Source of the DNA: Mesorhizobium sp. 65-26
Lineage (GTDB): Bacteria; Pseudomonadota; Alphaproteobacteria; Rhizobiales; Rhizobiaceae
Assembly: GCA_001899205.1 (NCBI GenBank)
Contig: MKVL01000030.1
Span: 124,001-188,000, forward strand
Reading direction: 5' to 3'
DNA: 64,000 nucleotides
Both the position numbers and the translations under genes were made by a program. The notes under the pieces were generated by a model. That model made no database searches and was not told the origin of the DNA. It worked only from the letters and a program-made list of their open reading frames with translations. Numbering within the stretch: position 1 is the stretch's first letter; each line of letters begins with the position of its first letter. Below, piece by piece: positions 15,855 through 24,510 of this stretch.

Positions 15855-17471
15855 TCAATCCTGCAAGACGCCGCCAGCGCCTTCCAGCGCCTCGCGCGTG
15901 TCAACGTCGACTGAGGCGCCCTGCCCGATCTCCACGTCGATGACGTCGAGCCCTTCCGCTTCGACCAGATGGCGCGCGCCGGTGTCACCCTCGAGATGCG
16001 CGATGGCCGGGAAGAGCGAGCGCGGCAGCAGCACCGGGTTGCCGCGCCTGCCGCCATGGGAAGCACGCACCACGGAGCGGCCGCCCGACTTGCGGAAAGC
16101 GTCGATGAGGCTGTCCATGTCGGCCGACGAGATGCCGGGCATGTCGCCGAGGACGATCATCGCGCCGGCCGCATCGGCGGAAACCTTGGCGATCCCCGCT
16201 TTCAACGACGACGCCAGGCCGTCGGCGAAATCCGGATTGTCGGTGACGGCGAGATCCAGTCCGGCGAGCGCATGACGCACGCGTTCGCGCTGGTGCCCGG
16301 TGACCACCACCGTGCCGGAGGCCTTGGAGCCCAGCGCGCGCTCGGCCGCGCGGCGCACCAGCGGCTTGCCGTCGAACAGCGCCAGCAGCTTGTTGGGCCC
16401 GCCCATGCGACTCGAACGGCCGGCGGCCAGAAGCACGATGTCGACCTTCGGTTCGGATCGTGCCGACTGCGGAGCCGGCTCGCGCGGCTGCGGCCTTGTC
16501 GGGATTTCCATCAGCAGCCCGCCTACCCCCATGCCGGCGATATCGCGCGCGGTGACGTCGAGCCCGGCGACCAAGCGGTCCAATACCCAGTCGAAGCCGT
16601 TTTCCTTGGGGCTACGGGCGCATCCGGGCGCGCCGATGACGCGCTTGCCGGCAAGCGTGCCCAGAACCAGAAGATTGCCCGGATCGACCGGCATGCCGGC
16701 GCGCACGACGGTGCCGCCCGCCCGTTCGATCGCAGCGGGAACGACATCGGAAAAATCGCTCATCGCCGAAGCGCCGAAGATCACCACCATGTCGTTGTCG
16801 CGCGCCAGCGAGGCGGCGGCTTCCGCGACCGGACCGATTTCGTGCGGCGTGCGGCGCTCGGCCGTCAACCGGCCCCCGGAACGCGCAAGGCGAGCTTCGG
16901 TGACGCGCAGCGTCTTGTCGAGGACGCTCGCCTTGACGCCCGGCAGGACCGTCTGGATGACGCCGACGCGGATCGGCCGAAAAGCGTTGACGGCGAAGAT
17001 CTCACCGCCCGCGCAAATCCCGGATACGGCGTCGACCAGATCGGCCGCGACGGCGTAGGGGATGATCTTGACCGTCGCTACCATCTGCCCCTTCTCGACC
17101 GGAGCATACTGCGCCAAGGTGGCGATGGTTATCGTCGGATCGACCGCGTTGATGGCGTCGATCATCACGGCGTTGACGGTGAAGACGCCGGCAGCCTCGG
17201 CATGGAGATTGACCCGCCCGGTCGCTGCGGGCTTCGCCTCGATGTTGGGGTGGCTCATGGCGACGACGATCCGCTCGGCGGCGACATCCTCGCCAAGATC
17301 GCCGGGGTCGAGCACCGCCACGACGACCTGTTCGGCACCCGCGGCCTTCAACGCGGCAAGGTCCTCCGCGCCCAGCCTGTGCGCTTTGCGGAACCGCCTT
17401 TCACCAGCCGTGGTGGCATGGGCAAGCACCGCGCCCTCGGCCAGGTCGATCGGAACCGGACCGAACTTCAC
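15855..17471 (-). CDS. fused molybdopterin-binding / NTP-transferase (MoeA-like plus MobA/MocA-like) protein
   Basis: A 538-residue two-domain protein. The GTG start at 17471 overlaps the previous stop (GTGA). Residues 1 to about 330 resemble the MoeA/MogA molybdopterin-binding domain (MVVIFGASAMSDFSDVVPAA; LGTLAGKRVIGAPGCARSPK). The C-terminal 200 residues are an NTP transferase with VLLAAGRSSRMGGPNKLLAL and VLGDMPGISSADMDSLIDAF. The combination fits maturation of the cytidylyl-molybdopterin cofactor used by xanthine-dehydrogenase-type enzymes. It follows two XdhC-type genes on the same strand. Both domains look intact. Confidence 0.85.
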   Translation of the reverse strand: MKFGPVPIDLAEGAVLAHATTAGERRFRKAHRLGAEDLAALKAAGAEQVVVAVLDPGDLGEDVAAERIVVAMSHPNIEAKPAATGRVNLHAEAAGVFTVNAVMIDAINAVDPTITIATLAQYAPVEKGQMVATVKIIPYAVAADLVDAVSGICAGGEIFAVNAFRPIRVGVIQTVLPGVKASVLDKTLRVTEARLARSGGRLTAERRTPHEIGPVAEAAASLARDNDMVVIFGASAMSDFSDVVPAAIERAGGTVVRAGMPVDPGNLLVLGTLAGKRVIGAPGCARSPKENGFDWVLDRLVAGLDVTARDIAGMGVGGLLMEIPTRPQPREPAPQSARSEPKVDIVLLAAGRSSRMGGPNKLLALFDGKPLVRRAAERALGSKASGTVVVTGHQRERVRHALAGLDLAVTDNPDFADGLASSLKAGIAKVSADAAGAMIVLGDMPGISSADMDSLIDAFRKSGGRSVVRASHGGRRGNPVLLPRSLFPAIAHLEGDTGARHLVEAEGLDVIDVEIGQGASVDVDTREALEGAGGVLQD

Positions 17472-18175
17472 GCCGCGACGCCCTTGTTGTCCAAGCCGCG
17501 CGAGCGGAAGGCATGGATGGTCTGCGCGAGGATGGCAACGGCGATCTCGGCCGGGCTCGCCGCGCCGATATCGAGGCCTATCGGCGCGTGGATGCGCGCG
17601 ATCTCGTCGGCGCTGGCGCCCAGCGCCAGCAGACGCTCGACCCGCTTGGCATGCGTCTTGCGGCTGCCGAGCGCCCCGACATAGAAGCACCGGGCGTCGA
17701 GCGCCGCCTTCAGCGCGAAGTCATCGATCTTCGGATCGTGGGTCACGGCCGCCAACGCCGTATAGCTGTCGAGCGGCGAACGTTGGAGGACGTCCTCCGG
17801 CCATTCGGCATGCAGAGCGACATCCGGGAAGCGATCGGCCGTGGCGAAGGCTGTACGAGGATCTACGATCTCCACAGGGTATCCGGCGATCCTGGCCATC
17901 GGCGCCAATGCCTGGCTGATGTGGACCGCGCCGATGACCACAAGGCGCGGGCGCGGCAGATGCGCGTTGAGGAAGAAGGTCCGTCCTTCCGCCTCCACCG
18001 AGCCGGAATTGCCGGTGCGAAACGCGCGGGCGATCGCCGTCCCCAGATCACCCGCCACATGGTCGCCCTCGCGCACGATGCGGTCACGGCCGTCGCCAAG
18101 GTCGGTGACAAGCATCGCCGCGCGGCGGGCGCGGCGTTCGGCGTTCAATGTCTTGAGGACGTAGGGGTCCATCAC
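17468..18175 (-). CDS. XdhC/CoxF-family maturation protein, full length
   Basis: A 235-residue XdhC-type protein. An N-terminal segment (MLVTDLGDGRDRIVREGDHV) is followed by a Rossmann-like C-terminal domain with LVVIGAVHISQALAPMARIA, ALAAVTHDPKIDDFAL and YVGALGSRKTHAKRVERL. XdhC/CoxF proteins bind Mo-cofactor and help insert the sulfurated form into xanthine or CO dehydrogenases. Its stop overlaps the GTG of the MoeA/MobA-like gene. ATG at 18175 is immediately followed by a second ATG. Confidence 0.87.
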   Translation of the reverse strand: MMDPYVLKTLNAERRARRAAMLVTDLGDGRDRIVREGDHVAGDLGTAIARAFRTGNSGSVEAEGRTFFLNAHLPRPRLVVIGAVHISQALAPMARIAGYPVEIVDPRTAFATADRFPDVALHAEWPEDVLQRSPLDSYTALAAVTHDPKIDDFALKAALDARCFYVGALGSRKTHAKRVERLLALGASADEIARIHAPIGLDIGAASPAEIAVAILAQTIHAFRSRGLDNKGVAA

Positions 18176-18197
18176 GAAATCTCTTGTTCGAATGCAG

Positions 18198-18291
18198 CCG
18201 CAAACCGGCTCCTACTTCGCGGGATCATGGCTTTGGATCTGAACGTCATCTGATCCGCAAACCGGTTCCCACTTTGCGGGATCATGTTCTA
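18198..18291. repeat. two tandem copies of a dispersed short palindromic repeat
   Basis: Two related copies (18198-18229 and 18248-18291) share the core GCAAACCGG..CC.ACTT..GCGGGATCATG. Similar sequences occur at 42217-42262, 49891-49940 and, inverted, 56773-56821. The second copy ends in the stop codon of the gene at 18289. The rest of the 18176-18288 gap contains nothing else recognisable. Confidence 0.65.
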
Positions 18292-18627
18292 GCCCAACCG
18301 CTCGACATAGACCTTGATGCGGCCACCGCAGGAGAGGCCCACCTGCCAGGCCGTTTCGTCGGCCACGCCGAACTCAAGCATCCTGGCCTTGCCCGAGGCA
18401 ATGACATCGATCGCCTCCGTCACCACCGCACCCTCGACGCATCCGCCGGAAACCGAGCCGTGAAAATTGCCTTCGGCGTCGATGACCAGGTGGCTGCCCA
18501 CGGGCCGCGGCGCCGAGCCCCATGTTTCCACCACCGTCGCGACGGCGACATCCTTGCCGTCTTTCATCCAGCCTTCCGCGATGATCAGCGGATCGCGAGC
18601 CTCATCGAGATAAATGCTGTGATCCAT
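18289..18627 (-). CDS. XdhC/CoxI-type N-terminal-domain protein
   Basis: A 112-residue stand-alone XdhC N-terminal domain. Key pattern: TVVETWGSAPRPVGSHLVID followed by GSVSGGCVEGAVVTEA, with the conserved cysteine, and GLSCGGRIKVYVE near the end. In xanthine dehydrogenase and CO dehydrogenase clusters this domain often occurs as a separate protein beside a full-length XdhC, as here. Start at 18627 with a GAGA-type site upstream; the frame upstream of this ATG has no coding character. Confidence 0.85.
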   Translation of the reverse strand: MDHSIYLDEARDPLIIAEGWMKDGKDVAVATVVETWGSAPRPVGSHLVIDAEGNFHGSVSGGCVEGAVVTEAIDVIASGKARMLEFGVADETAWQVGLSCGGRIKVYVERLG

Positions 18628-18704
18628 CGTCGCTTCTCTCAAAGTCTGTTTTTCCAGAAACCCGTCATTGCCCGGCAAACCGATATTCCTTTGCAACCAT
18701 ATGG

Positions 18705-19955
18705 CTATGCCGCCTGCCTGTCGCCAGCCCGCATCCAGCGGCGCGGATCGACAGAGGTTGCCGGCCGCCGGTCCAGCGAAGCGCAGAGATCGGCCAAGGC
18801 ATCGAGATTGTGCACCGCCCGGAATTCGTCGACATGCGGCAGCATGGCCCGGACCCCGCGTGCGCGCGCTTCGAAGCCGTCGAAACGCAGCAGCGGATTG
18901 AGCCAGATCAGCCTGCGGCAGGATTTGTGCAGGCGTTCCATCTCCTCCGACAGGCCGCCTATCTCATCGCGCTCCAGCCCGTCGGTTATCAACAGCACCA
19001 CGGCGCCCTGCCCCAGCACGCGCCGTGACCACAGCCGGTTGAACTCGGCGAGCGTGTCGCCGATCCGGGTGCCGCCGGACCAGTCCTTCACCGCTGCCGA
19101 GCAGTCGGCCAGGGCGGCGTCCGGGTCGCGGTGGCGCATCTGCCTGGTCAGGTTGGTGAGCCTGGTTCCGAAGACGAATGTGTGCACGCGGCGGCGCTTC
19201 TCCGTCAGCGCATGCAGGAAATGCAGAAAGATGCGCGTGTACTGGCTCATCGAGCCCGAAATGTCGGCAAGCACGACAAGCGGCGGATGCACCAGCCGGG
19301 GCGAACGGAACCGCGGCAGGATCAGCGTGCCTCCGGTGCGCGCCGCCGCCCGCATCGTGGCGCGTGGGTCGATACGGCGGCCATGCGCATCGGCCGTGTA
19401 GCGCCGCGTCCTGATCATGTCGAAGGGCAAGCGAAGTGCCGCGATCGCCCTCCTGGCTTCCGCCAGTTCCGCCGCGTTCATCTGTGCGAAGTCCTTGCCG
19501 CGCAGAACCTCGTTGCCGGAGAAGGTAAAGCGCGCATCGACCTCGATCTCGGGGATCTCCCGAGGCGGCTGGCTTTTCTGGTGGCCTTCGAACATCGCCT
19601 GGCTGACACGGTTTTCGGCCGCGCGTGGCTTCTGCTTTTCCCGGTTGTCCGGCGCGACCGGGGAAAACATGGCAAGCAACTTCTCGATCAGTTCGCGCGA
19701 CTTCCAGAACAGGCGGAAGGCCTCGTCGAACGTAGCATGGTCCTCGCGCCGCGAGACGAGCACGGCATGCAAGGTCCAGTAGAAATCGTCGCGTGAGCCG
19801 ATGCCGGCCGCCAGCACCGCCTCAATAGCGTCCTTGACGGAGGCAGGCCCGACCCGCATGCCGGCCTTGCGCAGCGTACGGGCGAAATAGACGATGTTGT
19901 CGGCGATGCGTCCGTCCGGCGTCGCCTCCCTGGGTTCGTGCCGCGGCGACTTCAT
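18705..19955 (-). CDS. VWA-domain protein, CoxE-like
   Basis: A 416-residue protein with a C-terminal von Willebrand A domain. The MIDAS metal site is visible as VVLADISGSMSQYTRIFLHF (DxSxS), with SGGTRIGDTLAEF (Thr) and LLITDGLERDE (Asp). The N-terminal half reads NIVYFARTLRKAGMRVGPAS, typical of CoxE. CoxE works with a MoxR-type ATPase (CoxD) in maturing the active site of CO-dehydrogenase-type Mo enzymes. It starts 4 bases after the end of the CoxD-like gene. Confidence 0.87.
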   Translation of the reverse strand: MKSPRHEPREATPDGRIADNIVYFARTLRKAGMRVGPASVKDAIEAVLAAGIGSRDDFYWTLHAVLVSRREDHATFDEAFRLFWKSRELIEKLLAMFSPVAPDNREKQKPRAAENRVSQAMFEGHQKSQPPREIPEIEVDARFTFSGNEVLRGKDFAQMNAAELAEARRAIAALRLPFDMIRTRRYTADAHGRRIDPRATMRAAARTGGTLILPRFRSPRLVHPPLVVLADISGSMSQYTRIFLHFLHALTEKRRRVHTFVFGTRLTNLTRQMRHRDPDAALADCSAAVKDWSGGTRIGDTLAEFNRLWSRRVLGQGAVVLLITDGLERDEIGGLSEEMERLHKSCRRLIWLNPLLRFDGFEARARGVRAMLPHVDEFRAVHNLDALADLCASLDRRPATSVDPRRWMRAGDRQAA

Positions 19956-19959
19956 TGCC

Positions 19960-20889
19960 CTACTCCGCCGCCGACAGCTCGGCCTTCACCTCGTTGAGGA
20001 TGCGCCGGCCCTCGCCCTGCTCGATACGGGCAATATCGTCCTGGTATTTCAGCAGCACGCCGATTGTGTCGGCAACCGTCTCCGGATCGAGCGCGACCTT
20101 GTCGAGCTCGGTCAGGGCGCCTGCCCAGTCGATCGTTTCGGCGACGCCGGGCGCCTTGAACAGCTCGATCTGGCGCAGCTTCTGGATGAAGGAAACCACT
20201 TCCGCCGAAAGCCGGCGATTGGCCTGCGGCACCTTCCTGCGCACGATCTCCAGCTCCCGCTCGGCATTGGGATAGTCGACCCAGTGATAGAGGCAGCGCC
20301 GCTTCAGCGCGTCATGAATCTCGCGTGTGCGGTTGGTGGTGATGATGACGATGGGCGGTTCTTCCGCCTTGATGGTCCCGAGTTCCGGCACGGTGACCTG
20401 GAAGTCCGACAGGATCTCGAGCAGGAATGCCTCGAACGCCTCATCAGTACGGTCGAGCTCGTCGATCAGGAACACCGGCGCGGCGCCCGCCTTGCCGGTC
20501 AGCGCATCGAGCACGGGGCGGCGGATGAGGTATTTTTCCGAAAAGACATTCCGCTCCATGGCGGTCCGGTCGACCTTTCCGGCCGCCTCCTCCATGCGGA
20601 TCTCGATCATCTGGGCGGCGTAATTCCACTCGTAGACCGCGGAGGAGACGTCGAGCCCCTCGTAGCACTGCAGGCGGATCAGCCTGCGGCCGAGCGCCTG
20701 GGCGAGAACCTTGGCAATTTCGGTTTTGCCGACACCCGCCTCGCCTTCCAGGAACAACGGCCGCTTCATGCGCAGCGACAGGAAAAGCACGGTCGCCAGC
20801 GAACGATCCGCCACATAGTCCGCACCGGTCAAGAGATCGAGCGTTTCGTCGATCGTCCGCGGCGCGGAGCGCGGTTTCGGGTCGGTCAT
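19960..20889 (-). CDS. MoxR-family AAA ATPase, CoxD-like
   Basis: A 309-residue AAA+ ATPase. Walker A is FLEGEAGVGKTEIAKVLAQA; Walker B is VFLIDELDRTDEAFEAFLLE; the sensor region is IVIITTNRTREIHDALKRRC. MoxR/CoxD ATPases act with VWA proteins as chaperone-like pairs that assemble metal or cofactor centres. It is first in the minus-strand set 20889 to 15855. The 116 bp upstream probably holds the operon promoter; I see no distinctive operator. Confidence 0.9.
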   Translation of the reverse strand: MTDPKPRSAPRTIDETLDLLTGADYVADRSLATVLFLSLRMKRPLFLEGEAGVGKTEIAKVLAQALGRRLIRLQCYEGLDVSSAVYEWNYAAQMIEIRMEEAAGKVDRTAMERNVFSEKYLIRRPVLDALTGKAGAAPVFLIDELDRTDEAFEAFLLEILSDFQVTVPELGTIKAEEPPIVIITTNRTREIHDALKRRCLYHWVDYPNAERELEIVRRKVPQANRRLSAEVVSFIQKLRQIELFKAPGVAETIDWAGALTELDKVALDPETVADTIGVLLKYQDDIARIEQGEGRRILNEVKAELSAAE

Positions 20890-21005
20890 CCTGGCTCCCT
20901 GGAGCCGTTCGGCAGCGAACAGCTCTATCTCTTTGTTTAGAGACGGATTCAGCTTTCAGATTGATTCAGCCTGAAATCATCCGACTCTAGGGGGCAACCA
21001 CCCCT

Positions 21006-21530
21006 TCAGAGAATGTGGTAGCCGCGATTATGGTAGATCAGCGGCCGCAAATTATCGCCGATGCGCAGGCCTGTCACCTTGCCAAAAAGCACACGATGCG
21101 TGGCGAGGTCCTTGCTGTCGACCAGCTCGCAATCGAACACGGCGAGCGCGCCTTTCAACGTCGGCGCTCCGGTCGAGATCACGTCCCATTCGCCAAGCGC
21201 GAAGCGCTCATCCGGCGAAAGTCCGGTCAGGCCCGAGAAGCCGATAGACACAGCCTGCTGGTCCGAGGCCAGCGTGTTGAGGGCGAATTTTCCGTTCTCA
21301 AGGAACGCTTCGTTCTTGGGGTTTTCCCGATTGAGGCAGACCAGCACGGTGGGCGGCGTGTCGGAGACCGAGCATGCGGCGATCACGGTCGTGCCCCGCC
21401 TGCCGGCGACACCATCGGTGGTCACGATATGGACGTGGCCGGCAAAATGCGCCATCGCGTCGCGATAGGCCTGCGGCCCGACATCATTCTTCTTCAGCAC
21501 GGGAGATTTTCCAAAAGTCAGAACCCACAA
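21006..21530 (-). CDS. flavin reductase family protein
   Basis: A 174-residue flavin reductase of the HpaC/NtaB type. Family signatures are AMAHFAGHVHIVTTDG, AACSVSDTPPTVLVCLNREN, FALNTLASDQQAVSIGFSGL and the C-terminal PLIYHNRGYHIL. These enzymes make reduced FMN or FAD with NAD(P)H for a partner monooxygenase. No monooxygenase gene is adjacent. The start could be ATG at 21530 or a GTG about ten codons later. Confidence 0.88.
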   Translation of the reverse strand: MWVLTFGKSPVLKKNDVGPQAYRDAMAHFAGHVHIVTTDGVAGRRGTTVIAACSVSDTPPTVLVCLNRENPKNEAFLENGKFALNTLASDQQAVSIGFSGLTGLSPDERFALGEWDVISTGAPTLKGALAVFDCELVDSKDLATHRVLFGKVTGLRIGDNLRPLIYHNRGYHIL

Positions 21531-21947
21531 CGCTATATATGGTTACATACGTCCACCCACAAGCGAAGCGCTTGGCACAAGTCCGGGTCGCCCGCCGCAC
21601 CAACGAAGCGCATTTACCGCGCGCGCTCCTTTCAGACCCGTAAAGGCCAGGCCAGTCCCCGATCCTTTCCGGACCAAGGGTTAATGAAGCGGAAGCGCTG
21701 TTGATTTCGAACACCGGTGCCGATCGGATGTGTTTCCGCCCGTCATGGCGTGCGGCATTACGCCGAATGGCGAATATCAAGTTCGAAATTCCACTGAAAT
21801 CATACACTTGCTTGCGGTCCTTGGATTGCGACATTTGCCCGAGGTGTCTTGTCTCCGAGGGATGCAAATGCCAGAAACGCAGCATTGATGCCGATCCATT
21901 CGGATTGCACCCGGCCGGCAGGCCGGCAAGGAGGAAACCGCACCGGC
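21531..21947. other. 417-bp intergenic gap, no gene recognised
   Basis: Between the divergent flavin-reductase and binding-protein genes. It contains a small AT-rich patch (near 21533-21545) that could hold a promoter for the minus-strand gene, and a strong AAGGAGGAAACC Shine-Dalgarno at its right edge serving the gene at 21948. Open frames crossing it lack coding character. Confidence 0.4.
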
Positions 21948-23021
21948 ATGGCAGCGAGGGCGACGACAATTGCGGTTCTGGCCTGGCTGATGCCGGCCGC
22001 CGGAGCCTATGCCCAGACGCCGCTCATCGGCGTGGCGGCGCCGCTTTCCGGACCATCCGAGATTCTCGGCCGCCAGATCGAGGCCGGGGCCAGCGTGGCT
22101 GCGGGGCTCGCCAACGCCAGCCTCAAGACAGTCGATGACGGGTGCAACGCCGATGGCGGCGCCGCGGCAGCCAGGGATTTCGTCGCCGCCAAGGTCGATG
22201 TCGTCGTCGGCTTTCTTTGCACGGATGCGATCGAGGCGGCTCTGCCGATCCTCAAGGACGCGGGCATTCCGACCATTACGGTTGGCGTCCGAACAGAAAG
22301 CCTTACCGACCGGCGCGCCAAGACCGGCTGGCTGGTCTATCGGCTCGGCCCGCGCGGCGATGACGAGCGCAACGCCGTCGCCACCAATCTGACCCGCCTT
22401 TGGCAGAACGATCTTTTCGCCATTGTCGATGACGGCACCATCTATGGCCGCGAAATCGCCGAGACGTTCCGCGCCGCGGCCGAACAGGCAGCCCTGAAAC
22501 CGGTCTTCGTCGACACGTTCCGGCCTCAACTCGACAACCAGATCGGCCTGATCGGCCGCCTGAAGAAAGCCGGAGCGACACGTGTCTTCGCCGGCGGCGA
22601 CGGCGAGGACATCGCCATCATGGGGCGCGACGCCGAGAAGCTCGGCGCTGGCATGGTCTTCGCAGGCGGCGAAGCGCTGCGCGTGCCGCAGCCAGATGTG
22701 CCCTACGCCACGGGCACGCTGATGATCGCGACACCGGAATGGTCTGACGTCGCCGACGCCAGTTCGCTGGCGGCCCTGCAAGCGCGGAAGATCGCGCCGG
22801 ATGGCTATGTGCTGCCGGCCTATGCCGCCGTGCAGATCGCCGGGGCGGCGTTCGAACAATCCCGGAGCCAGGGCAAGCCGCTGACCGAGGCGCTCGGCGC
22901 GGGGGAATTCAGCACTGCGATCGGCCCTACCCGCTTCGACGCCAAGGGCGATCTCAGCCTGAGCCCCTACCGGGTGTTTCGTTTCGACGGCACACGTTTC
23001 GTACCGGCGGAGACCCCATGA
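21948..23021 (+). CDS. branched-chain-amino-acid-type ABC substrate-binding protein (LivJ/K family)
   Basis: A 357-residue periplasmic binding protein of the type-1 fold. ATG at 21948 has a near-consensus Shine-Dalgarno (AAGGAGGAAACC) and opens a signal peptide (TTIAVLAWLMPAAGAYAQ). The mature start, TPLIGVAAPLSGPSEILGRQ, is diagnostic of the Leu/Ile/Val-binding family. No permease or ATPase genes accompany it. Its stop overlaps the start of a P1-type peptidase gene by 4 bases (23018-23021), so the two may serve one substrate. Confidence 0.87.
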   Translation: MAARATTIAVLAWLMPAAGAYAQTPLIGVAAPLSGPSEILGRQIEAGASVAAGLANASLKTVDDGCNADGGAAAARDFVAAKVDVVVGFLCTDAIEAALPILKDAGIPTITVGVRTESLTDRRAKTGWLVYRLGPRGDDERNAVATNLTRLWQNDLFAIVDDGTIYGREIAETFRAAAEQAALKPVFVDTFRPQLDNQIGLIGRLKKAGATRVFAGGDGEDIAIMGRDAEKLGAGMVFAGGEALRVPQPDVPYATGTLMIATPEWSDVADASSLAALQARKIAPDGYVLPAYAAVQIAGAAFEQSRSQGKPLTEALGAGEFSTAIGPTRFDAKGDLSLSPYRVFRFDGTRFVPAETP

Positions 23022-24037
23022 CCTTTCGTACCGGACCACGCAATCTGATCACCGATGTGGCGGGCCTGAGGGTCGGCAATGCCGGCGACGGCAACCTCAA
23101 ATCCGGCGTCACGGCCGTGCTTTGCGACGACCCGGCCGTCGCCGGCGTTCAGGTGCTGGGCGGCGCGCCGGGCACGCGCGAAACCGATCTGCTCGAGCCG
23201 CACAACTCCGTCGAATTCGTGCACGCCGTGGTGCTTTCGGGTGGCTCCGCCTTCGGCCTGGACTCCGCGTCCGGCGTGCAGGCGGCGCTGAGGGAGGATG
23301 GCATAGGCTTCGACGTCGGCGGCTTCCGCGTACCGATCGTGCCGGCCGCAATCCTGTTCGACCTGCGCAACGGCGGCGACAAGGAGTGGGGCCGCTATCC
23401 GCCCTACCGCGAACTCGGCTATGAAGCCGCCCGTGCCGCGAGCGCGGACTTTGCCATCGGCACGGCGGGCGCGGGCACCGGCGCCCTCACCGCGGGCCTC
23501 AAGGGTGGGCTCGGCTCGGCCTCCACGATCCTCGACAGCGGCGTCACCATCGGCGCGCTCGCCGCGGTCAATCCGACGGGCTCGGTGACGGTCTCAGGAA
23601 CGCGCCATTTCTGGGCGGCCCCCTTCGAGATCGGCGACGAATTCGGTGGTCTCGGCTACCCCTCGCCCATGCCGGCCGACGCGAGCAAGGTACGGCTGAA
23701 GTTTCGCGACAAGGCCGATGCCGGATTGCCGTCGCAGGGAAACACGACCATCGCGGTCATCGCCACCGACGCCATCCTGACCAAGGCGGCCGCCAAGAGG
23801 CTGGCCATCGCCGCGCATGACGGCTTTGCCCGCGCCATATGGCCGGCGCACACACCGGTCGACGGAGACCTCGTCTTCGCGCTGGCCACCGGCAAGAGCG
23901 GCTTCGCGCTGGATGCGGACGCCGCGATCGACCTCTACGCCGCCGCCGGCGCGACGATGGCGCGCGCCATCAGCCGTGGCGTGCACGCGGCAAAGCCTGC
24001 CAAAGGCGACCTGTTTCCAGTCTGGTCCGTGCGCTGA
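23018..24037 (+). CDS. P1-family peptidase, DmpA/NylC-type N-terminal nucleophile hydrolase
   Basis: A 339-residue hydrolase of the DmpA/NylC family. It starts GPRNLITDVAGLRVGNA and contains GVQVLGGAPGTRETDLLEP. Autocleavage in this family makes a small chain whose first residue is the nucleophile; the matching junction here is Asn242/Thr243 in QGNTTIAVIATDA. Members include L-aminopeptidase/D-esterase and 6-aminohexanoate-oligomer hydrolase. No signal peptide is seen, so it is probably cytoplasmic. It overlaps the binding-protein gene upstream. Confidence 0.87.
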   Translation: MTFRTGPRNLITDVAGLRVGNAGDGNLKSGVTAVLCDDPAVAGVQVLGGAPGTRETDLLEPHNSVEFVHAVVLSGGSAFGLDSASGVQAALREDGIGFDVGGFRVPIVPAAILFDLRNGGDKEWGRYPPYRELGYEAARAASADFAIGTAGAGTGALTAGLKGGLGSASTILDSGVTIGALAAVNPTGSVTVSGTRHFWAAPFEIGDEFGGLGYPSPMPADASKVRLKFRDKADAGLPSQGNTTIAVIATDAILTKAAAKRLAIAAHDGFARAIWPAHTPVDGDLVFALATGKSGFALDADAAIDLYAAAGATMARAISRGVHAAKPAKGDLFPVWSVR

Positions 24038-24102
24038 CGGCTGCTCCCGCATCTTGCATCCAGGCAGTCTTGCCCGTCGCCGCGGAAATGCGGCTTGCGA
24101 CA

Positions 24103-24357
24103 TCAGGTCGGATCGGACTTTTCTTCCTCGAAGGTGACCGCCACGTCCGAATTGGCCGACAGCCATACCTTCTTGCCGTCGACTTCGGCCACGAGGCTCA
24201 GGGGGATGTAGTGGTGATGTCCCTTGTGCGAGCCCATGCCGCTGTCGGCTCTGGTAAGCTTGATTCTGTCTCCATCCACCTTGTCGACGGTGCCGACATG
24301 GACGCCATCGGCGCCAACAACGTCCATATGCTCACGGATCTTTGCTGCATCGGTCAT
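24103..24357 (-). CDS. DUF2171 family protein
   Basis: An 84-residue protein: the start KIREHMDVVGADGVHVGTVD and the middle KVDGDRIKLTRADSG with HHYIPLSLV match DUF2171, a PRC-barrel-like small beta domain of unknown function. AAGGGAGACC lies upstream of the ATG at 24357. Upstream in-frame codons overlap another gene and are not used. Confidence 0.82.
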   Translation of the reverse strand: MTDAAKIREHMDVVGADGVHVGTVDKVDGDRIKLTRADSGMGSHKGHHHYIPLSLVAEVDGKKVWLSANSDVAVTFEEEKSDPT

Positions 24358-24510
24358 GGCAGGTCTCCCTTGAAGCTGCCGACAATAACCGACAAAAGCC
24401 GGATTGGATGCATTGTGCGCGCAATTCAAGATCACGACTTCTCTATCCGAGCCAGCCATGACCGATCCGGCCACTGAGTTTTCAGCCCGCAACCCATGGA
24501 GGACGCCAGC

